Part shown: one piece after another, positions 4,633 to 8,174 of the stretch
Layout of the letters: each line of letters opens with the position of its first letter
Numbering within the stretch: the stretch's first letter is position 1
Assembly: GCA_035289145.1 (NCBI GenBank)
Contig: DATDXZ010000082.1
Coordinates: 1 to 8,174 of the forward strand
Direction of reading: 5' to 3'
DNA from: JACOVP01 sp035289145
Lineage (GTDB): Archaea; Nanobdellota; Nanobdellia; SCGC-AAA011-G17; UBA489
DNA length: 8,174 bases
Notes under the pieces: generated by a model
Told to the model about the DNA's origin: nothing
Databases searched by the model: none
The model's input: the letters and a program-made list of their open reading frames with translations, nothing else
Translations under genes and position numbers: made by a program

Positions 4633-6002
4633 TGGCACAGAAAGTAGACATCTACAATCATGAACGTAAACATAACACAGTACGTTCAAAATACCAAGAA
4701 GGGTTGCAGAAAGCACAAGAAGGTTTTATAGAATACCGCAACCCATTAAGACAGAGAATAGAGTTCTTGAGTATTAAGAATACACAACTGATTCTAGATT
4801 TTGATACCGTAAGCGGTTTAGAAGGATTAAGTAAGTGCAGAAGATTACGTTACATGGAAGTGTGTAAAAGCTTCGCTTTATTGCTCAAGAAAGACTTCGA
4901 TACATTTACTGATGATGATATTCAGCGCATTGTGCTATGGATTGACGACTATCATAAGAATCCCTATACAAGGCAGGTATACAAAGTTGTTCTCAAGAAG
5001 TTCATAAAGTATCTCCAACACACAAAAGACTACTTACAAGTAAAAGAATATCCTTCAAATGTTCGTTGGATTAAAACCTATGTCAAGAAGAAAGACCAAT
5101 CAAGAATAGAACGTGAAGAACTGCTTACTGAAGAAGAAATCAAGAGAGGAATTGAAGCAGTAGAATATGCACGTGACAAAGCAATGTTTGCATTACAATC
5201 GGAAGTAGGGTGCAGAGTCGGTGAATTAGCAAACATGCAGATTAAGGATATCATCACACAGAAGATTAATGATAAGACAGAAGAGTCTGAGTATTTTATA
5301 CGATTGAATGGAAAAACTGGAGAACGTACAGTCATTATATTCTATAGCATCCCCTATCTCGTTATATGGCTTAATCAGCATCCAGCAAAGAACAATAAAG
5401 AAGCACCCCTATGGACGCTCCAGTTAAAGAATGAAGTGCGTCCTATGAAATATGCTGCTATCCGCAAGATGGTTCAACAAATTTACAAGAAAGCAGGTAT
5501 TAACAAACGTCCTAGAACACATTACATTCGTCATAGTAGAGTTACTTTAGATGGTAAATCAGGAATGGGTGATGGATTAGCAAAGAGAAGATTTGGTTGG
5601 ACGAATGACAGTAAACAATTAGGAACCTATTCTCATTTAGTCGATGAAGATGTGCACGACTTCTTTAGATTGAAACATCACAAAGGTAAACCACAACAAG
5701 AACCAATCCTAGTGATTAAGTCTTGTTACAAATGCAATTTTACCAATCCAGTAACAAATGACTTTTGTGGAAATTGTAAAACTGTAGTAAGTGTGGGCGC
5801 AGCAGAGAGATTAAAAGGAGAACAAGAGAAAAAGACACAAGAAATGGAATTACGCATGCAAACAATGGAGCAGATTTTAAGTCAAGTTGCTGCTCAACTA
5901 CCAGCACCAACACAAATGGATTATAACAATTATCAAGTTGTTGTTAGTCAGAGCGGTTTAACTATAGGAAATGAGTTTAAAGCGTTCAAAAGAAAAGAAT
6001 GA
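4632..6002 (+). CDS. Tyrosine recombinase/integrase with C-terminal zinc ribbon
   Basis: The 456-residue product has an N-terminal SAM-like core-binding region at about 65-150 and a catalytic domain at about 165-345. Visible catalytic residues are R195 in EVGCRVGEL, K228 in NGKTGERT, H297-x-x-R300 in THYIRHSR, W323 in the position often held by His, and nucleophile Y333 in GTYSHL. After the core comes a zinc ribbon C365-x2-C368-x10-C379-x2-C382, then a coiled-coil-like stretch at about 389-418 and a polar tail. It is longer than the roughly 290-residue XerA that resolves archaeal chromosomes. Archaeal element-encoded integrases often carry such a ribbon. It cuts and rejoins DNA at attachment sites. 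The set looks intact, so it is probably active. It follows tRNA-Glu, and it could also act on the tRNA-Ile repeats, but this is untested. Its last 17 bp overlap the convergent neighbour. Confidence 0.9.
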   Translation: MAQKVDIYNHERKHNTVRSKYQEGLQKAQEGFIEYRNPLRQRIEFLSIKNTQLILDFDTVSGLEGLSKCRRLRYMEVCKSFALLLKKDFDTFTDDDIQRIVLWIDDYHKNPYTRQVYKVVLKKFIKYLQHTKDYLQVKEYPSNVRWIKTYVKKKDQSRIEREELLTEEEIKRGIEAVEYARDKAMFALQSEVGCRVGELANMQIKDIITQKINDKTEESEYFIRLNGKTGERTVIIFYSIPYLVIWLNQHPAKNNKEAPLWTLQLKNEVRPMKYAAIRKMVQQIYKKAGINKRPRTHYIRHSRVTLDGKSGMGDGLAKRRFGWTNDSKQLGTYSHLVDEDVHDFFRLKHHKGKPQQEPILVIKSCYKCNFTNPVTNDFCGNCKTVVSVGAAERLKGEQEKKTQEMELRMQTMEQILSQVAAQLPAPTQMDYNNYQVVVSQSGLTIGNEFKAFKRKE

Positions 6003-6732
6003 GTATCCATCCAACACCAAATAAAATAATAATATAAATTATAAAAAGAAGTCTATCCATCCAGACATAAGTGGTTTTTCTGGAGCCCTTAAATCCTTCA
6101 AATATAAAAGAATTGATTCGTGTTAAAGAATACAAGAAAAGTCCAGATATGAAGAAACAAATAAAAATTACAATGATATAATAAGTTAGTCCTCCTTTTT
6201 TAAGGTAAGTGACTAAATTCGGCGAGAATACTGTTCCTTCAGCATTGGGGTGATTCAAAAAAGCCTTAGTGAATTCAATGTTCGATGAGAATATCCAATT
6301 CCAAGTAATGTTTGTTCTATCAATAATATGAAAACATTGCTCTTGTAAGAAAGAATAGTCTCTGTTACTTATATTGGCGACTGTTTTTTCTATACCCGAG
6401 TAGTCAATACGTATAGAAAGATCCTTGATAAAAGCGTCATTAATTTTTGTTCCGTTATCACGAAAACAGACATAACCATATTGAGATTGTTCTGCATACT
6501 TAAGCAAAACTAATTCTACTCTATCTAGTCTAGGGTTTTGATAATCCTGATTAACTCTAATATCATAAGTATATCCGCCTGGAATTGCGGTAGCTGTAGA
6601 ATATTCTTCTATTCTTACGTAAGGGTCTTGGTTTTGATATATCCCAAATAGCATTGCACTTATTAGCGTTAACCAGAATAAGCGTAATAATACGCCAGAG
6701 TTCTTCTTTATCCATTTGAATAGAGGGTGCAT
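5986..6732 (-). CDS. Three-helix membrane protein with extracytoplasmic domain
   Basis: I do not recognise a family. The 248-residue product has a basic N-terminus (HPLFKWIKKN), a membrane helix at 12-32, a polar domain at about 33-177, and two more helices at about 181-203 and 226-248 separated by a short basic loop (FKGSRKTTYVWMD). By the positive-inside rule the N-terminus and this loop are cytoplasmic and the polar domain lies outside. The outer domain contains a possible disulfide pair, C89 and C133, and a beta-rich pattern (YTYDIRVNQDY, RVELVLLKYA). The ATG at 6732 lies about 30-50 nt from the two TATA boxes shared with the divergent HEPN-like gene. The stop overlaps the end of the integrase by 17 bp on the opposite strand. 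Divergent pairing hints at a linked role with the HEPN-like protein, but no function is assigned. Confidence 0.75.
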   Translation of the reverse strand: MHPLFKWIKKNSGVLLRLFWLTLISAMLFGIYQNQDPYVRIEEYSTATAIPGGYTYDIRVNQDYQNPRLDRVELVLLKYAEQSQYGYVCFRDNGTKINDAFIKDLSIRIDYSGIEKTVANISNRDYSFLQEQCFHIIDRTNITWNWIFSSNIEFTKAFLNHPNAEGTVFSPNLVTYLKKGGLTYYIIVIFICFFISGLFLYSLTRINSFIFEGFKGSRKTTYVWMDRLLFIIYIIILFGVGWILILFF

Positions 6733-6763
6733 TTTTCTCAGTATAGTCTAGGTTTCTAAAATG

Positions 6764-6783
6764 CTATATAAAACTTTATATAG
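6764..6783. promoter_or_regulatory. Palindromic bidirectional promoter
   Basis: CTATATAAA (6764-6772), two spacer bases and TTTATATAG (6775-6783) form a perfect 9-bp palindrome, so an identical TATA box lies on each strand. On the plus strand the first box starts 30 nt before the ATG at 6794 and the second 31 nt before the ATG at 6806. On the minus strand the boxes place transcription starts at about 6742 or 6753, giving a 10- to 20-nt leader to the ATG at 6732. The boxes are too close for both directions to load at once, so the promoters should compete. Confidence 0.65.
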
Positions 6784-6793
6784 AAATTAACAG

Positions 6794-8071
6794 ATGCTGT
6801 ACTACATGTCATTAGAACAAAAAGAACAAAACAGGACAGAAAAAAATGAAGCCATAGAAATAATCCAAGAGTTAATTGCTGAAGGTAAAAAATCTGCCAT
6901 CTCAGTTGATGTTGATTATCTCCAACATTTACTTAATTTCCTTATTTTAGAAGAAGAAAGTACTCTACAACTATGTGGTCCAGAAGAAAGAGTAGCACTT
7001 ATTTTTAGCCCCGAGGCAACTGACCTTGTAACTCGCCAATTACAACTTGATAAAAAGCTTATAAAAGAGTATAAGAAAAAACAACCAAAGCTACGAGAGT
7101 CTACCTCAGCATTAGCAAAACTAGTTACTTCTAAGCCTGAAGACCTTACTAAAGTTCTGGAATATATCAATCGTGCAAAACAAGATCTCGCACTAGCTAA
7201 GGATAGCTTCGATAAAACATATTTAGAGCTTGTAGGAAATAATCTTCAACAAGCTGTAGAAAAACTGACGAAGGCTTACAGTCTTTATTTTTGCTATCAT
7301 GTAGAAGATGATTTACGCCCAAAAGTTGGGCATTTTGCCTTTCGAGTTCATGCACACATGTTAAGAAAGGGAGACGACGTACCTTTTTTGACTGGATTAC
7401 CTGAAAATGTTGATTTAACAAAGTATGCTTCACAATTAGAAGCTCTTGAGAACTATGAAAAAAATCCCACAGCAATGCAAAAAATAACTATTATTGATAA
7501 AGAAATGGAAAAACATTTGGAGGTATATGAACAAGTAGTTATTCTTTCTTCTAAGGAGCTTTCAAAAAAGAAATACAAAGGCATCATTCAACTATCACAA
7601 ACTCTTCTTTTGCCCTTTGACCTTCACCTACTCGTGAAGATTTGCAATGGTTTAGGTTACCTGTTATTGCCTCTTGCCATAGCCACTACACCTTTAGAGT
7701 CAAGATATCCTAATAAAACACGAAGTATTGATTATGCATCTTTAGGTGTTATTCAGCATTTTAATAAAATCAGAGTGCATCTTGTACAATTAATGAATGA
7801 TTTAGAGAGCACAATAAAATTACTACAGAACAACATACAAGACTACTCGGAAATTAAAATACTCGCAAGCTTGATACTCATAAGGATCTCTCAGATAGAA
7901 AATGATGAAGATATTGGGACTATTATCGAAGCATTGAAAGCAGATAAAAAGATAGAACAAAGAATAAACAATATTACACAAATAAAGATTTCATGGAGTC
8001 TAGAAAAACTGCATAAAGCTTATGATGGCAATGATAGCCTAGTACCTCGACACATTAATTATGAAACATAA
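6794..8071 (+). CDS. HEPN-like domain protein with large insertion
   Basis: The 425-residue product is mostly helical. Residues 126-190 resemble the first half of a HEPN domain: RAKQDLALAKDSF (127-139), then NNLQQAVEKLTKAY (149-162), then R175-PKVG-H180, which fits the RX4-6H motif of HEPN ribonucleases, although Pro replaces the usual polar residue after Arg. Residues about 273-335 resemble the second half, with PFDLHLLV and LESRYPNK (301-308; many HEPN proteins have a similar RYP). About 85 residues in between would be an insertion. HEPN proteins are often RNases in toxin-antitoxin, abortive infection or CRISPR-linked systems. Here the catalytic role is an inference. The ATG at 6794 is favoured by its TATA spacing, but the ATG at 6806 is nearly as good. 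The last residues may have been altered by the IS630 insertion that overlaps the stop. Confidence 0.6.
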   Translation: MLYYMSLEQKEQNRTEKNEAIEIIQELIAEGKKSAISVDVDYLQHLLNFLILEEESTLQLCGPEERVALIFSPEATDLVTRQLQLDKKLIKEYKKKQPKLRESTSALAKLVTSKPEDLTKVLEYINRAKQDLALAKDSFDKTYLELVGNNLQQAVEKLTKAYSLYFCYHVEDDLRPKVGHFAFRVHAHMLRKGDDVPFLTGLPENVDLTKYASQLEALENYEKNPTAMQKITIIDKEMEKHLEVYEQVVILSSKELSKKKYKGIIQLSQTLLLPFDLHLLVKICNGLGYLLLPLAIATTPLESRYPNKTRSIDYASLGVIQHFNKIRVHLVQLMNDLESTIKLLQNNIQDYSEIKILASLILIRISQIENDEDIGTIIEALKADKKIEQRINNITQIKISWSLEKLHKAYDGNDSLVPRHINYET

Positions 8072-8174
8072 TATTTCCCTAATTTTTTATCAGCTTTCTG
8101 TTTTGTGAATGACCAATTAATCTTCTTCCTTTGTCTGTTTCTTCTTTTTGTCCACGCTTTAACTTCTCGTGTTA
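8059..8174 (-). CDS. IS630-family transposase, C-terminal part
   Basis: A minus-strand frame enters from the right edge and ends in TAA (plus 8059-8061), giving 37 residues. They begin TREVKAWTKRRNRQRKKINW and continue with SFTKQKADKKLGKYYVS. The pattern V-x-x-W-x-x-x-RN...W-x-F-(T)...A-x-x-K-L is the characteristic C-terminal end of IS630/Tc1-type transposases. The DDE catalytic residues lie beyond the window, so completeness is unknown. The frame overlaps the end of the HEPN-like gene by 13 bp on the opposite strand. IS630 elements insert at TA, so the element end should lie at a TA in about 8030-8058, but I cannot fix it without the other end. Confidence 0.78.
   Translation of the reverse strand, partial: TREVKAWTKRRNRQRKKINWSFTKQKADKKLGKYYVS
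8059..8174 (-). mobile_element. End of an IS630-type insertion sequence (partial)
   Basis: The transposase tail implies that an insertion sequence enters from the right. Its terminal inverted repeat should lie just left of 8059, within the end of the HEPN-like gene, but with one end visible it cannot be recognised. The interval given is only the transposase part. Confidence 0.6.

Noticed and set aside
4480..4716. Minus-strand ORF of 78 codons with tail SHRDLNPGLRLEKPSSLTTR
   Set aside because: It runs antisense through tRNA-Glu; this peptide is the typical false product of a reverse-read tRNA.
5078..5335. Minus-strand ORF opposite the integrase
   Set aside because: Serine-rich shadow of the catalytic domain, no independent signals.
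6916..7475. Minus-strand ORFs opposite the HEPN-like gene
   Set aside because: Low-complexity shadows, overlapping each other's neighbourhood; no promoter or motif.
1..8174. CRISPR array or replication origin
   Set aside because: No regularly spaced short repeats and no iterated origin boxes were found; the only long repeat is the tRNA-Ile pair.

Overview
This window looks archaeal, most likely from a DPANN-type lineage (Woesearchaeota/Nanoarchaeota-like). Four things point that way. One tRNA gene carries a short intron at 37/38 with a good bulge-helix-bulge splice site. Neither tRNA gene encodes CCA. TATA boxes such as TTTATATA lie about 29-31 nt before several start codons, so leaderless transcripts are likely. 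The intron-bearing tRNA reads UAU (Ile), which is rare in archaea outside lineages such as Nanoarchaeum and Korarchaeum. The lineage is an inference from these features, not a database match.

Layout. 1-183: a short open frame entering from the left edge, two tandem hairpins and a promoter. 184-315: a 43-residue DUF3096-type membrane peptide. 355-460: tRNA-Ile(UAU) with a 31-nt intron. 469-1728 (minus): a DUF4143-type AAA+ ATPase. 1864-1943: a second copy of the tRNA-Ile 3' part, intron included. The 90-bp direct repeats 381-470 and 1864-1953 therefore bracket the ATPase gene, as the attL/attR sites of a small element inserted at the tRNA 3' end would. 2019-2510: a DoxX/DoxD-like membrane protein. 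2512-4365 (minus): a 617-residue protein with a two-repeat dCTP-deaminase-like part and a C-terminal Nudix domain. 4476-4548: tRNA-Glu(UUC).

Right half. A tyrosine integrase with a C-terminal zinc ribbon (4632-6002) starts 83 bp after tRNA-Glu, so the right half may be the left end of a second tRNA-linked element whose far end is outside the window. Its possible cargo is a divergent pair, a three-helix membrane protein (5986-6732, minus) and a HEPN-like protein with an RX4H motif (6794-8071, plus). The pair share a promoter built on a perfect 9-bp palindrome containing two TATA boxes. The right edge (8059-8174, minus) holds the last 37 codons of an IS630-family transposase, overlapping the 3' end of the HEPN-like gene.

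How it fits together. Two tRNA genes serve as real or possible insertion sites, with stable-looking housekeeping genes (DoxX, dCTP deaminase-Nudix) between them. The most interesting candidates are the 1.48-kb ATPase-only element with no integrase of its own, the HEPN/membrane pair as a possible uncharacterised defence or toxin module, and the deaminase-Nudix fusion.
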